The notes: generated by a model from the sequence alone, not told the origin. A stretch of 64,000 nt of DNA from Lysobacter terrestris (GCF_014489475.1 NZ_CP060820.1:1178001-1242000); one strand, 5' to 3'. Shown: positions 45,315-53,795, counted from the first letter of the stretch. Translations and numbers: made by a program.

Positions 45315-46268
45315 CTACGCCGTCTGCACGCGCAGCGCCGGCGCGCGCGTGGGCGCCGCCGCGCTGCCCTGCCACTTCCACAGCAGCGCCAGCACGGCCA
45401 GGTCGACCGCCACCGCGAACACCGTCGACTCCGGCCCGAACGCGCCGCCGGTCATCCACGCCGGCCGGTCCAGCAGCTGCGGCAGGAACCAGCCCGGCAG
45501 GTCGACGCCGCTGACATCGAAGCCGAGCACGTGGCCCTGCATCCAGTTCCAGCCCAGGTGCAGGCCGAACGGCAGGGCCAGGCTGCGCGTGCGCAGGTAG
45601 GCCATGCCCAGCATCAGCGCACCGAGCGCGATGTCGAGCGACGCCCACACCCGGGTCGCGCCCTGCATGTCCGGGTTGCCCCAGTGCGCGGCGGCGAACA
45701 GCACCGCGAGCGCGATCTGCGCGACCCACACGCCCGCGCCGTCGACCAGGCGCTGGAACAGGAAACCGCGGAACAGCGTTTCCTCGAACAGCGCCACGAA
45801 CACGAACACGTACAGCCCCGTGCCCATCGCGCCGAGGCTGCGCGCCGGATCCAGCTGCAGGCGGACCGCGCCGCTCGCCCACATCAACGCGACCACCAGC
45901 GCCATCGAGCCCATGCCCAGCGCCGTGCCCCACGCGGCTTCCTTGGCCCAGCGCCGGTCCAGGCGGAAGCCGACGCTCGCCAAGGGCTCGCGGCGCAAGC
46001 GCGTGCACACCCAGGTCGCGAGCAGGATGAAGGCGAACGCCAGCGGCTCCAGCCACGGCTTGCCGATACCCAGATCCCTGAGCGCGTGCGACAGCGGCGT
46101 GTAGGCGAAACGCGTGGCGAAGACGACGGCGATGAACAGCAGCATCCACCAGCCGTTGCGCAGGCGCCGTTCGCGATTGAAGAAGAGGTTGCGCAAGCGC
46201 CGCTCCGGGGCTGGGTTTTCCGCATTGTCGGCGGGCGTGTCGCGGCTGCGGAATGTGCAGGAGGTCAC
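45315..46268 (-). CDS. CPBP-family intramembrane metalloprotease
   Basis: A membrane protein of about 317 residues from the CPBP (Rce1/CAAX-like) family, with about eight transmembrane helices. The three catalytic motifs are visible: EETLFRG (motif 1), AAHWGN (motif 2) and GLHLGWNW (motif 3). Family members act in immunity to bacteriocins or in prenyl-protein processing; no partner is adjacent. The start is uncertain. I use a GTG at 46268, because the longer frame runs through two extragenic palindromes and is not credible. Confidence 0.75.
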   Translation of the reverse strand: MTSCTFRSRDTPADNAENPAPERRLRNLFFNRERRLRNGWWMLLFIAVVFATRFAYTPLSHALRDLGIGKPWLEPLAFAFILLATWVCTRLRREPLASVGFRLDRRWAKEAAWGTALGMGSMALVVALMWASGAVRLQLDPARSLGAMGTGLYVFVFVALFEETLFRGFLFQRLVDGAGVWVAQIALAVLFAAAHWGNPDMQGATRVWASLDIALGALMLGMAYLRTRSLALPFGLHLGWNWMQGHVLGFDVSGVDLPGWFLPQLLDRPAWMTGGAFGPESTVFAVAVDLAVLALLWKWQGSAAAPTRAPALRVQTA

Positions 46269-46304
46269 CGTGCCGCGCGGCAGGGCTACGGCGTTCCGAT
46301 GCCG

Positions 46305-46460
46305 TAATCCGTAGCCCAGGTAAGCGCAGCGCACCCGGGGCCTTGTCAGCGTGCGAATGCGGATCATGCGCCGGATTGCGTTCCGCCATGCGGTGTCGCC
46401 GCTGCCCTCCATGGCTTGCGGTGAGAAACCCGGGTGCGCTGCGCTTACCCAGGCTACGTG
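46305..46460. repeat. Two inverted CCCGGGTGCGCTGCGC repeats
   Basis: One copy (46311-46341, GTAGCCCAGGTAAGCGCAGCGCACCCGGG type) and an inverted copy (46429-46459, CCCGGGTGCGCTGCGCTTACCCAGG type) lie face to face between the CPBP and arr genes. Confidence 0.8.
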
Positions 46461-46470
46461 CCTGCGCATC

Positions 46471-46872
46471 TCATTCTTCGATGGCTTCGACACCTTGCTG
46501 CTTCAGGCGCTCGAGGTGCGCGTGCATTTCCTGCAACTGCTCGGCCGAATGCCCCTGCCACTCCACCACTTCGCCGACGACGCGGAACGGCGCGCGCGAG
46601 CGGTACGACCGGGTGGGATTGCCGGGAAACCGCTTGTTGGTCAGGTTCGGGTCGTCTTCGATCGCGCCCGTGGGTTCGACGATGTAGATCCGCCCGCGGC
46701 CGGCACCGACGGCCAGTTCGGCGCCCCAGGTCGCGGCGTCCAGCGTGGCGCTCAGGTAGACGAAGGCCGCCTGTTTCCGGCTGCCGTAGTTGGAGGCATG
46801 GCCCGGCGCGATCAGGTCGCCGACGTGGAGGTCGGCCTTGCTGCCGTGGTAGTACGTCTGCGTATCGGTCAT
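46471..46872 (-). CDS. arr: NAD+-rifampin ADP-ribosyltransferase
   Basis: A 133-residue Arr enzyme that inactivates rifamycins by ADP-ribosylation. Family landmarks are 'YYHGSKADLHVGDLI' (residues 7-21), 'VYLSATLDAATWGAELAVG' and 'GRIYIVEPTGAIEDDPNLTNKRFPGNPTRSYRS'. Chromosomal homologues are widespread in environmental bacteria, often without clinical resistance. CGGAGCG precedes the ATG at 46872. Both flanks carry the same palindromic repeat family. Confidence 0.93.
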   Translation of the reverse strand: MTDTQTYYHGSKADLHVGDLIAPGHASNYGSRKQAAFVYLSATLDAATWGAELAVGAGRGRIYIVEPTGAIEDDPNLTNKRFPGNPTRSYRSRAPFRVVGEVVEWQGHSAEQLQEMHAHLERLKQQGVEAIEE

Positions 46873-47029
46873 CGCATCGCTCCGGTGTGCTGCCTTCTCG
46901 GCAGGCCGGCGATGCTGCGCCACGCCCCGGGCCTTGCCGCAAGCCCGGTGCTGTTCTATAAATTGGTTGTGGGAGGCGCAGCGCGCCTCCCATTTGTTTT
47001 TGGCGTTGCCACTGCGCAATCGATGCGCA

Positions 47030-47060
47030 CCCGGGTGCGCTGCGCTAACCCGGGCTACAC
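47030..47060. repeat. CCCGGGTGCGCTGCGC palindromic repeat
   Basis: CACCCGGGTGCGCTGCGCTAACCCGGGCTAC, between arr and the cupin gene; it completes the repeat flanking of arr. Confidence 0.8.
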
Positions 47061-47109
47061 CCGCTGAACAGCACGCATCCAACGTGCGGCCCAACCCGCC
47101 CTGCGCGGG

Positions 47110-47478
47110 TTACGGCTTGGGTTCCTTCAGCTCGATGATCAGCGTCCTGACCATCGCCTTGCCGGTGTTCTTGGTGTCGTGGGTGACCGGATCGCTCCAG
47201 ATCACCTCGCCGGGCTTGCGTTCCATCGCCCTGGTGGTGCCGTCGGCCATGGTCTGCATCGCCATGCCACTGCTCAGGAACACCACGATGTTGTCGCCGT
47301 GCGAGTGCATGCCCGTGCTCTGGCCGGGCGCCATCTGCAACTCGATCACGCGGACCTTGTCGTTGTCGATCACCACCTTGGCGTTCTTGCCGGCGGTCAT
47401 GGCGAGGTCCTGCGCGAGCGCCGGCAGCGCCACCAACGCAAGCGGAAGGCAGGCGGTCAACAGGCGGAAACGCTTCAT
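47110..47478 (-). CDS. Secreted cupin-domain protein
   Basis: A 122-residue exported cupin. The signal peptide is 1-22 (ALA before QDL). The cupin core has the metal-ligand pattern 'GMHSHGDNIVVFLSSG' (residues 56-71) and a second strand pair near 'GEVIWSDPVTHDTKN' (about 91-105), consistent with one small beta-barrel binding a metal. The substrate is unknown. It is divergent from a methyltransferase gene. Confidence 0.88.
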   Translation of the reverse strand: MKRFRLLTACLPLALVALPALAQDLAMTAGKNAKVVIDNDKVRVIELQMAPGQSTGMHSHGDNIVVFLSSGMAMQTMADGTTRAMERKPGEVIWSDPVTHDTKNTGKAMVRTLIIELKEPKP

Positions 47479-47598
47479 CGGGGCACTCCACTCGCGAAGG
47501 TGCGCTGTTAAACCACGGCCCTGCCAGCGAAGCCATCACCCGGTCGGGGCGGCGGGCGTATCGTGGGCCCGACGCCACGCCGCAACGGGAGGCACGCC

Positions 47599-48423
47599 AT
47601 GCGCCCACCTGCATCCGACGCACTGTTCGGCGGTTCGCTGCCCGAGCTGTACGAGCGGCACCTGGTGCCCCTGATCTTCCAGGCGTATGCCGTCGACCTC
47701 GCCGCACGCACGGCCGCGCTCGCGCCGCATCGCGTGCTGGAGATCGCCGCCGGCACCGGCGTGGTGACGCGCGCGCTGGCCGCGCGGCTGGGCCGCGACG
47801 TCGACATCGTCGCCACCGATCTCAATGCGCCGATGCTGCAATACGCGGCGCGCATCGGCACGGCGCGCCCGGTGCAATGGCAGCCGGCGGACGCGCAGCA
47901 CCTGCCCTTCGCCGATGCCGAGTTCGATGCGGTGGCCTGCCAGTTCGGCGTGATGTTCTTTCCCGACAAGCCCCAGGCGTTCGCCCAAGCGCGGCGCGTG
48001 CTGCGCCCCGGCGGCACCCTGCTGTTCAACGTGTGGGACCGCATTGGGGAGAACGTGTTTGCCGACACCGTGACCACCGCGCTGGCGGACGTCTTTCCCG
48101 ACGATCCGCCGCGCTTCCTCGCCCGCACGCCGCACGGCTACTTCGACACCGCCACCATCGCGCGCGACCTGGCGCGCGGCGGATTCACCCAACCGCCGCG
48201 CATCGACACCGTCACGCTGCTCGCCCGCGCCGACCACCCGCGCACGGTCGCCGTGGCGTACTGCGAGGGCACGCCGCTGCGCAACGAAATCGAAGCGCGC
48301 GACACCTCCCGCCTCGCCGCAGCCACCGCAGCCGCCGAAACCGCGCTGGCCCGGCGCTTCGGCAGCGGCGCCATCGAAGGAAGAATCCAGGCGCACGTGG
48401 TCGAGGTGCGGCGAACGGAGTGA
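47599..48423 (+). CDS. Class I SAM-dependent methyltransferase
   Basis: A 274-residue methyltransferase of the UbiE/methyltransf_11 type. Motif I is VLEIAAGTGVVT (about 46-57), followed by 'DIVATDLNAPMLQYA', 'DAQHLPFADAEFDAVACQFGVMFF' and 'RRVLRPGGTLLFNVWD'. The target is unknown; the family methylates small molecules. GGGAGGCACGCC precedes the ATG. Convergent repeats follow the stop. Confidence 0.9.
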   Translation: MRPPASDALFGGSLPELYERHLVPLIFQAYAVDLAARTAALAPHRVLEIAAGTGVVTRALAARLGRDVDIVATDLNAPMLQYAARIGTARPVQWQPADAQHLPFADAEFDAVACQFGVMFFPDKPQAFAQARRVLRPGGTLLFNVWDRIGENVFADTVTTALADVFPDDPPRFLARTPHGYFDTATIARDLARGGFTQPPRIDTVTLLARADHPRTVAVAYCEGTPLRNEIEARDTSRLAAATAAAETALARRFGSGAIEGRIQAHVVEVRRTE

Positions 48424-48444
48424 GGGCGATCTGCATGGATGACC

Positions 48445-48520
48445 CTTCTCCCCGCTTGTACCGGCAAAGCGCCGCTCATCGCCCTGCGGGCCCTTCTCCC
48501 CGCAAGCGGGGAGAAGGAAA
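48445..48520. repeat. CTCCCCGC palindromes (one partial, one full)
   Basis: A half element (CCCTTCTCCCCGCTTG) and a complete one (CCTTCTCCCCGC-AA-GCGGGGAGAAGG, 48491-48517), with the CCCTGCGGGCC companion, lie between the methyltransferase and the 188-aa protein gene. Confidence 0.75.
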
Positions 48521-48573
48521 GGCAACAGCAGCTACCATCCTGCTGCCACCCCCAGCCCGATCCCGCCTGCACC

Positions 48574-49140
48574 ATGAGCAGCGACGACACCTCCGCGCAA
48601 CGCCACGCCGCCCTGCTCGCCAAGCGCGAGCAGCTGTACGCGCAGCAGGCCGAACGCATGGCGCAGCAGCGGCATGCGGAGAACGTCGCGCATTTCGAGC
48701 GCTACCTCGGCGCCGCGTTGGCCCAGGCCGGCGTGCGTCACGAACTCCTGTGGAGCACCGAAACACGCCGCGGCCCCCTGACCCGCTATCCGATCGGCTT
48801 CGCCAGCGTGCGCTGGGACCGCGTGCCGCACGCCGTCAGCACCCCCGGCGGCAGCGACGCGGAATTGAAGGAGCTGTTCGATGCGGCCCTGGCCGCACTG
48901 GCGATCGCCCCGGCCACCGAGGTGATCGTCGACTGGTGCATCGTCGGCCGGCCGCGCGTCGCGCTGTCCGCCGCCGATGCCTCCACCCATGCAGTGGCGC
49001 TGATGCGACACGCATCGGACATGTGGCTGTATGCCGACGATGCGCCGTGGTTGATCGAGGTGTACCACGAAGGCAGCGTCACCTACGCGGCGCAGCCCGG
49101 ACGGGAAGAGGATGCCGGCGATGGGTGGCGGCGGCGCTGA
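48574..49140 (+). CDS. Hypothetical cytoplasmic protein (188 aa)
   Basis: A 188-residue protein with no signal peptide or membrane helix. The N-terminal 50 residues are a Gln/Ala/Arg-rich helix (SAQRHAALLAKREQLYAQQAERMAQQRHAENVAHFERY); the rest looks like an alpha/beta domain with 'EVIVDWCIVGRPRVALSAADASTHAVALMRH'. I start at the ATG at 48574; the longer frame reads through a palindromic repeat. No family recognised. Confidence 0.7.
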   Translation: MSSDDTSAQRHAALLAKREQLYAQQAERMAQQRHAENVAHFERYLGAALAQAGVRHELLWSTETRRGPLTRYPIGFASVRWDRVPHAVSTPGGSDAELKELFDAALAALAIAPATEVIVDWCIVGRPRVALSAADASTHAVALMRHASDMWLYADDAPWLIEVYHEGSVTYAAQPGREEDAGDGWRRR

Positions 49141-49194
49141 CGCGCAGGCCTTGCGCCAGACGCGATGCCGACACCGGTAGGCACCGGGAAGCCG

Positions 49195-49232
49195 AAGCCC
49201 CGGGTGCGCTGCGCTTTACCCGGGCTACCAGG
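49195..49232. repeat. CCCGGGTGCGCTGCGC palindromic repeat
   Basis: GCCCCGGGTGCGCTGCGC...TACCCGGGCTACC, between the 188-aa protein gene and the convergent RCC1 gene. Confidence 0.8.
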
Positions 49233-49258
49233 CTGCAGTTGCCCACGCCAGCTTGACC

Positions 49259-50473
49259 TCAGCCGTCGCGCCCGCGTCCGCAACGCAGCAACTGGAGCAC
49301 GTCGCGCGTCTGCGCGTCGAAATACAGCGCGCGGTCCGGATAGAAGGCGAGGACGCCGGGCGTCGTGGCATGCGCCGCGAACGAACGCATCGCCTCGCAC
49401 GCCTGCGGGGTGCGATTGGCCGCCACCGCCGATGCGGCCGCGTCCAGGTCGCCATTGAGGACGGCGCGGTCGGCGTCTTCGATCGCCAGCAGCGCATCCA
49501 GGTCGACGCGCATGTCGGCAATCGCTTCGCCCGGGGTGATTCCACGACTCACCAGCGCGAAGTTGACGGCGTGGCCCATCGACAGCTTCACCACGTTGTC
49601 CAGCCCGGACGGCAGGGCCTTGCCTTCCTGGAAGCCCCATTCGCGCACTGTGCCGTCGCGCAATACCGCCGCGGCCTGGCGCCATTTGCCGGCACCCAGC
49701 GCACGCGCGCGGGGCAGGTCCACCGGCACCGGTCGCGGATAGTCGTAGGCATCGCCCCACGCCACCACCGTGCCGTTCGACTGCAGCGCCTGGTTGTAGG
49801 CGTTGCCGGCGTCGATCGCGACCACGTTCACCAGCGGGGGCAGGTCGAGCTCGCCATCGTTGTTGCTGCCCCACGCCACCACCTGACCGTCGGAACGCAG
49901 CGCGAGCGCATGGCTGCGACCGGCCGCGATCGCGACGACGTTGCGCAATCCCACCGGCACGTCGGTCTGGCCGGACGAGTTGTCGCCCCACGCCAGCACG
50001 CGCCCGTCGGAGGTCAACGCCATGGCGAAATCGCCACCCGCGGCAATGGCGGTCACGCCCGCAAGTCCGGCCGGCACGAACGTCGCGCACACGGGGTCGG
50101 CGCCGATCGCGGCGACCGTGCCCGTGCGATACAGGACCAGCAGGCAGTTCTCGTTCACGGCGATGCCCTTGGCGTTCGTCGCCCGCACCACCGGCGGCAT
50201 GGTTCCGATCTCGATCACGTCGCCGTTGGCGCGCAGCACGTACGGCACGGCCATGGCGACCGCATCGTCCAGGGAATAGGGAACATCGAGCGCGCGGTTG
50301 CCGACTTCACCGCCCCAGGCAACCACGCGGGTGCGGGCCGCGAACGCCGCGGCGGAACACAACAACAGGCACAGCGTCAGAAGACCGCACCACGCCCGAA
50401 GGCGCGTGCGGCGCGACCCGGCGCGACCGGCGGGCGCGGCGATTGCGGTGGTGGAACTGGCATACGTCGACAT
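49259..50473 (-). CDS. Secreted RCC1-repeat protein, second copy
   Basis: A 404-residue exported protein with a signal peptide near residues 20-45 (AFA before ART). It has about five to seven RCC1-like repeats ('VTAIAAGGDFAMALTSDGRVLAWGDNSSGQTDVPVGL'), a propeller fold, and a C-terminal helical tail starting ITPGEAIADMRVDLDALL, like that of the protein at 32110 but more diverged and ending in a Cys-containing stretch. GGAGGAGACGCC fixes the start at 50473. Probably surface or periplasmic; ligand unknown. Confidence 0.85.
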   Translation of the reverse strand: MSTYASSTTAIAAPAGRAGSRRTRLRAWCGLLTLCLLLCSAAAFAARTRVVAWGGEVGNRALDVPYSLDDAVAMAVPYVLRANGDVIEIGTMPPVVRATNAKGIAVNENCLLVLYRTGTVAAIGADPVCATFVPAGLAGVTAIAAGGDFAMALTSDGRVLAWGDNSSGQTDVPVGLRNVVAIAAGRSHALALRSDGQVVAWGSNNDGELDLPPLVNVVAIDAGNAYNQALQSNGTVVAWGDAYDYPRPVPVDLPRARALGAGKWRQAAAVLRDGTVREWGFQEGKALPSGLDNVVKLSMGHAVNFALVSRGITPGEAIADMRVDLDALLAIEDADRAVLNGDLDAAASAVAANRTPQACEAMRSFAAHATTPGVLAFYPDRALYFDAQTRDVLQLLRCGRGRDG

Positions 50474-50825
50474 GGCGTCTCCTCCGATGAGGTGTTGGCG
50501 TGGCCGGCACTCCCTGCTCCGGATGCTGTCGATCCGCTGCCTGATCGCTCGCAGCTGCGCGAAGCGATGCCAGAAAGTACGCAGGACTTCGCGGGCACCG
50601 GACATGGCGATGGCGACGCCATTTCCTGAATCGGGCGGAGCGTTGATCGCAACACGCATGACTCGGCAGACACCCCTGACCGGGTGCGTGACCTCCGAAG
50701 GCAACACCGGCCTGCGAATGCGCGCCGTCGTGCTCGCGTTGCGCGAACCGGCCCCCGGGTGCGCTGCGCTTACCCGGGCTACGTTGGCTGCATGGCCGCA
50801 TCGCGGCCAAGCGCTTGCGCCAGGC
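50474..50825. other. Intergenic region with one palindromic repeat
   Basis: A 352-bp gap between two minus-strand genes. It contains a full CCCGGGTGCGCTGCGCTTACCCGGG element at 50754-50785. The rest (promoter of the RCC1 gene) shows no ORF with a convincing start. Confidence 0.6.
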
Positions 50826-51080
50826 TCAGAACGCCAGCACTTCGCTGCGCTTGGTGCGGAAGGCCGCATCGACGATCGCGGCGTCCACCACCGAAGCGAC
50901 TTCAAAGCCGCCGCGTGCGATCGCGGCGAGCGCATCGCCCAGGGTGAGGCGGCCTTCGATGCGCACCAGCTGCGCCTCGAGGTCGAAGTTGATGCGGCTG
51001 CCGATGTCCACCTGCAGCAACGAATGGGTGATGCGGCGCATGTCGTCGCGATCGCGCAGGGCCTGCAGGCGCAGCTTCAT
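50826..51080 (-). CDS. HMA-like small protein without the CxxC motif
   Basis: An 84-residue protein whose pattern (helix RITHSLLQVD, strands SRINFDLEAQLVRIEG, helix LTLGDALAAIARGGFEV) matches the beta-alpha-beta ferredoxin-like fold of heavy-metal-associated (HMA) domains, but the metal-binding CxxC is missing, so copper binding is unlikely. Its start overlaps the MBL gene stop (ATGA), so the two are co-translated. It may be a regulatory or interaction partner of the hydrolase. Function unknown. Confidence 0.7.
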   Translation of the reverse strand: MKLRLQALRDRDDMRRITHSLLQVDIGSRINFDLEAQLVRIEGRLTLGDALAAIARGGFEVASVVDAAIVDAAFRTKRSEVLAF

Positions 51081-52270
51081 CGCGCGGCTCCCGCGTTGGC
51101 CAGCGCGACGCGCGTGTCGACGACAGCGTCGACGCCGCGCCACCACGGCGTCGCCGCGTGCGGCGCGGCCAGGTCGAGGCGTTCGCCCATGCGCGGCGTG
51201 GTCAGGGCGATGCCGCGCTGCGCCGCGAGTGCGCTCACGCGTTCGAACGGCTCGGTCCAGCCATGCATCGCGAGGTCGAAGGTGCCGTTGTGCATCGGCA
51301 GCAGCCAGCGCCCGCGCAGGTCCTGGTGCGCCTGCACGGTCTGCTCCGGCTGCATGTGCACGTACGGCCATTGCGGGTCGTACGCGCCGGTTTCCATCAG
51401 GGTCACGTCGAACGGGCCGAAGCGGCGGCCGATCTCCTTGAAGCCATCGAAGTAGCCGGTGTCGCCGCTGAAGAACACGCGCAACCCGTCCGCGTCGGCG
51501 GCATCGCCGGGGGTGGCGTCGGCGTGCGCGTTGTCGACGATCACCCACGACGCCCACAGCGTCTTGTTGCCGTCGAACAGGCCGCGTCCGGAGAAGTGCT
51601 GCGCCGGCGTCGCGGTGAACCGCACGCCGTCGATGGTCGCGCCCTGCCACCAGTCGAACTGGTACACCTTGGCCGGATCCACGCCCCACGCGACCAGGCG
51701 GTCGCCGACGCCGAGCGGGGTCAGGAACACCTCGGTAGTGCGGGCCAGGCGCCGCACCGTGTCGCGATCGAGGTGGTCGTAATGGTCGTGCGAGAGGATC
51801 ACCCCGCGCAGCGGCGGCAGGTCCTCGAGCGCGATCGGCGGCGCGTGGAAGCGCTTGGGCCCCAGCCATTGCACCGGCGAGGCGCGTTCGGCGAACACCG
51901 GGTCGGTGATCCAGAAGCCGCCGCGCAGCTTGATCAGCATGGTCGAGTGGCCGAGCCGGAACAGGCTGCGGTCGGGCGCGGCCTCCAGCTGGGCGCGGGT
52001 CAACGCCAGCACCGGCGGGGCGGCGGCCGGCACCGCGTCGGCCGGCTTGTTGAGCAGCACGTTCCAGACGATGCCCAGGGTCTTGAGCAGGCCGTCGGCG
52101 GGCTTGGGCACGGGGTTGCGGAACACGCCGCGCTCGGACTGCGGCGAGTCCGCGTAGGCGGCGAGCGGGGCGTTGGTGTGGGCAGCGGAGAGCAGGCAGG
52201 CGGTCACGGTCAGGACTCCGGAGAACAGGGCGAGGCGACGCAGGCGGCGGAAACGGGGGCGTCGGGGCAT
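51077..52270 (-). CDS. MBL-fold metallo-hydrolase (NAPE-PLD/UlaG-like)
   Basis: A 397-residue metallo-beta-lactamase-fold protein of the UlaG/NAPE-PLD-like group. The metal motif HDHYDHLD (about residues 180-187) is intact, with 'SGDTGYFDGFKEIG' and 'LLPMHNGTFDLAMH' supplying the later ligands. A hydrophobic N-terminal segment (residues 14-30) is an uncleaved anchor or signal peptide. Relatives act on phospholipids or lactones. It is divergent from a TetR gene across a 7+7 palindrome. Confidence 0.9.
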   Translation of the reverse strand: MPRRPRFRRLRRLALFSGVLTVTACLLSAAHTNAPLAAYADSPQSERGVFRNPVPKPADGLLKTLGIVWNVLLNKPADAVPAAAPPVLALTRAQLEAAPDRSLFRLGHSTMLIKLRGGFWITDPVFAERASPVQWLGPKRFHAPPIALEDLPPLRGVILSHDHYDHLDRDTVRRLARTTEVFLTPLGVGDRLVAWGVDPAKVYQFDWWQGATIDGVRFTATPAQHFSGRGLFDGNKTLWASWVIVDNAHADATPGDAADADGLRVFFSGDTGYFDGFKEIGRRFGPFDVTLMETGAYDPQWPYVHMQPEQTVQAHQDLRGRWLLPMHNGTFDLAMHGWTEPFERVSALAAQRGIALTTPRMGERLDLAAPHAATPWWRGVDAVVDTRVALANAGAAR

Positions 52271-52295
52271 GGGGTGGGCCGGGTGGAAGAAGTAC

Positions 52296-52310
52296 ACTAC
52301 ACAGTGTAGT
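52296..52310. promoter_or_regulatory. Probable TetR operator
   Basis: Perfect palindrome ACTACAC-A-GTGTAGT in the 82-bp gap between the MBL gene and the divergent TetR gene. Its size and position fit a TetR-family dimer binding site controlling both promoters. Confidence 0.7.
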
Positions 52311-52352
52311 TACGTTCGGGAAAAAGTAAACCCCCGGGTGTAAACTTTCCGC

Positions 52353-52967
52353 ATGAGCGACCCCAGCGCCCCCCTCCGCCTGACCGACCGCAAGCGCGCG
52401 GCCATCCTCGACGCCGCCGTGGCCGAGTTCCGCCAGTCCGGCTACGAAGCCACCAGCATGGATCGCGTCGCCGCCAGCGCCGGCGTGTCCAAGCGCACCG
52501 TCTACAACCACTTCCCGAGCAAGGAAGCGTTGTTCGCGCAGATCCTCCACCAGCTGTGGGAGAGCAGCCTCGACGGCCTCGACCTCGCCTACCGCGCCGA
52601 CCGCCCGCTGCGCGAACAGTTGCTGGAACTGGTGAAGCAGAAGCTGCGCCTGCTGCACGACGGCAGCTTCGTCGACCTCGCCCGCGTCGCCATCGCCGCC
52701 GCGATCCACTCGCCCGAACGCGCGCAGGACATGGTCGCGCGCATGGGCGAACGCGAAGAAGGCCTGACGATCTGGATCCGCGCCGCCGCCGCCGACGGCC
52801 GCCTGAAGACCGACGACCCGCTGTTCGCGTCGATGCAGCTGCAGGGACTGGTGAAGGGCTTCGCGTTCTGGCCGCAGATCACCCTGGACCAGCCGCCGCT
52901 CACCGCCGCGCAGCAGAAGCACGTGGCGGAATCGGCGGTGGACATGTTCCTCGCCTACTACGGCTGA
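52353..52967 (+). CDS. TetR/AcrR-family transcriptional regulator
   Basis: A 204-residue repressor. The N-terminal HTH is residues 14-60 (AAILDAAVAEFRQSGYEATSMDRVAASAGVSKRTVYNHFPSKEALF). The C-terminal ligand domain ends 'QQKHVAESAVDMFLAYYG'. It probably represses itself and the divergent MBL/HMA-like operon through the adjacent palindrome. Its last 80 bases, and 30 bases past the stop, are repeated at 53686-53795. Confidence 0.92.
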   Translation: MSDPSAPLRLTDRKRAAILDAAVAEFRQSGYEATSMDRVAASAGVSKRTVYNHFPSKEALFAQILHQLWESSLDGLDLAYRADRPLREQLLELVKQKLRLLHDGSFVDLARVAIAAAIHSPERAQDMVARMGEREEGLTIWIRAAAADGRLKTDDPLFASMQLQGLVKGFAFWPQITLDQPPLTAAQQKHVAESAVDMFLAYYG

Positions 52968-52997
52968 GGCTGCGAAGACCCGGGTGCGCTGCGCGTG
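52888..52997. repeat. Direct repeat, copy A (TetR 3' end and half palindrome)
   Basis: A 110-bp segment covering the last codons of the TetR gene and the left half of a CCCGGGTGCGCTGCGC element. Copy B at 53686-53795 is ungapped with four mismatches. Copy A breaks off inside the palindrome. Confidence 0.9.
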
Positions 52998-53181
52998 GCC
53001 GGTTACATCGCTACCAACACCGACTCGCCCATGTCACTCGTGGGCATCGTTCTACGCTGGAGAGGTGTGTGGTCTTGTCGCACGCGATCGCGATCCGCGC
53101 GCCGCGAATGTGTCCGCTGCCGCAGGAACTTGGCGTAGTTGTTGGTGATCGAATTCGATCGCCCATTCCAAGGAGTTGGAC

Positions 53182-53580
53182 ATGAAACATACCGCGCTCA
53201 TGGCGACCCTCGTTACCTCGCTCGCACTGTTGTTGCTCGGCTGCTCGGCTGCATCGCAACCGCCACGCAGCACGAATCAGTCAGGCGCGACGGAGCCACG
53301 CACCATGGATCGTGCAGGCGTGGCGACACCACGCCCCATCGATCGGCCGCTCGTGGCAAACCCGGATCCCGCGATCGGGCCGACCGTGGTGGCGGCCGGG
53401 CGCTGGTGCTGCTCCGGCTGCAAACGCGTCGGCGGCGCCCTGCAGTGCAGCGGATGCACGGGCATCGCCGCCGGTGCGGGGTGTCCATTCAATCCGGAAT
53501 CGGCGCTGCCCGGCTCAGGCACGGTGGTGGATTGCACCGGCAACACCACCGAATCCAATGGCACCGTCACCTGTTATTAG
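53182..53580 (+). CDS. Small Cys-rich lipoprotein
   Basis: A 132-residue lipoprotein (lipobox LLLLGCS, Cys20) with a strong AAGGAG. The mature part has a Pro/Thr/Arg-rich spacer followed by a Cys-rich C-terminal domain, with CCSGC, CSGC and three further cysteines between about residues 75 and 131. The start at 53182 is chosen because the TTG six bases earlier lies in the ribosome binding site spacer. The gene lies alone between the two copies of a 110-bp repeat. Unknown function. Confidence 0.75.
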   Translation: MKHTALMATLVTSLALLLLGCSAASQPPRSTNQSGATEPRTMDRAGVATPRPIDRPLVANPDPAIGPTVVAAGRWCCSGCKRVGGALQCSGCTGIAAGAGCPFNPESALPGSGTVVDCTGNTTESNGTVTCY

Positions 53581-53685
53581 CCGGGTGTTGTCAGCCGTCT
53601 ATCAGGACGAACAACTGCCGTCTTACGGGCTGGGTTGATGGAGCCAACCCAGCCTGCGACTGCGCCAGCAGTCGCAGGGACGGGC

Positions 53686-53795
53686 ACCAGCCGCCGCTCA
53701 CCGCCGCGCAGCAGAAGCACGTGGCGGAATCGGCGGTGGACATGTTCCTCACCTACTACGGCTGAGGTTGCGAAGGCCTGGGTGCGCTGCGCGTG
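53686..53795. pseudogene. Direct repeat, copy B (duplicated TetR 3' end)
   Basis: An ungapped copy of 52888-52997 with four mismatches. It encodes QPPLTAAQQKHVAESAVDMF-L-TYYG and a stop, the C-terminus of the TetR protein with one Ala-to-Thr change, but without its DNA-binding half or any start. Unlike copy A it continues into a complete palindromic repeat. Confidence 0.88.

Noticed and set aside
45315-46493. Longer CPBP protease start at 46493
   Set aside because: The extra 75 codons are translated extragenic palindromes, so the start must lie further in.
53139-53765. A 208-codon frame ending in TetR-like residues
   Set aside because: It is a chance fusion of the lipoprotein region in another frame with the duplicated TetR 3' end; it lacks a coherent start and a DNA-binding domain.
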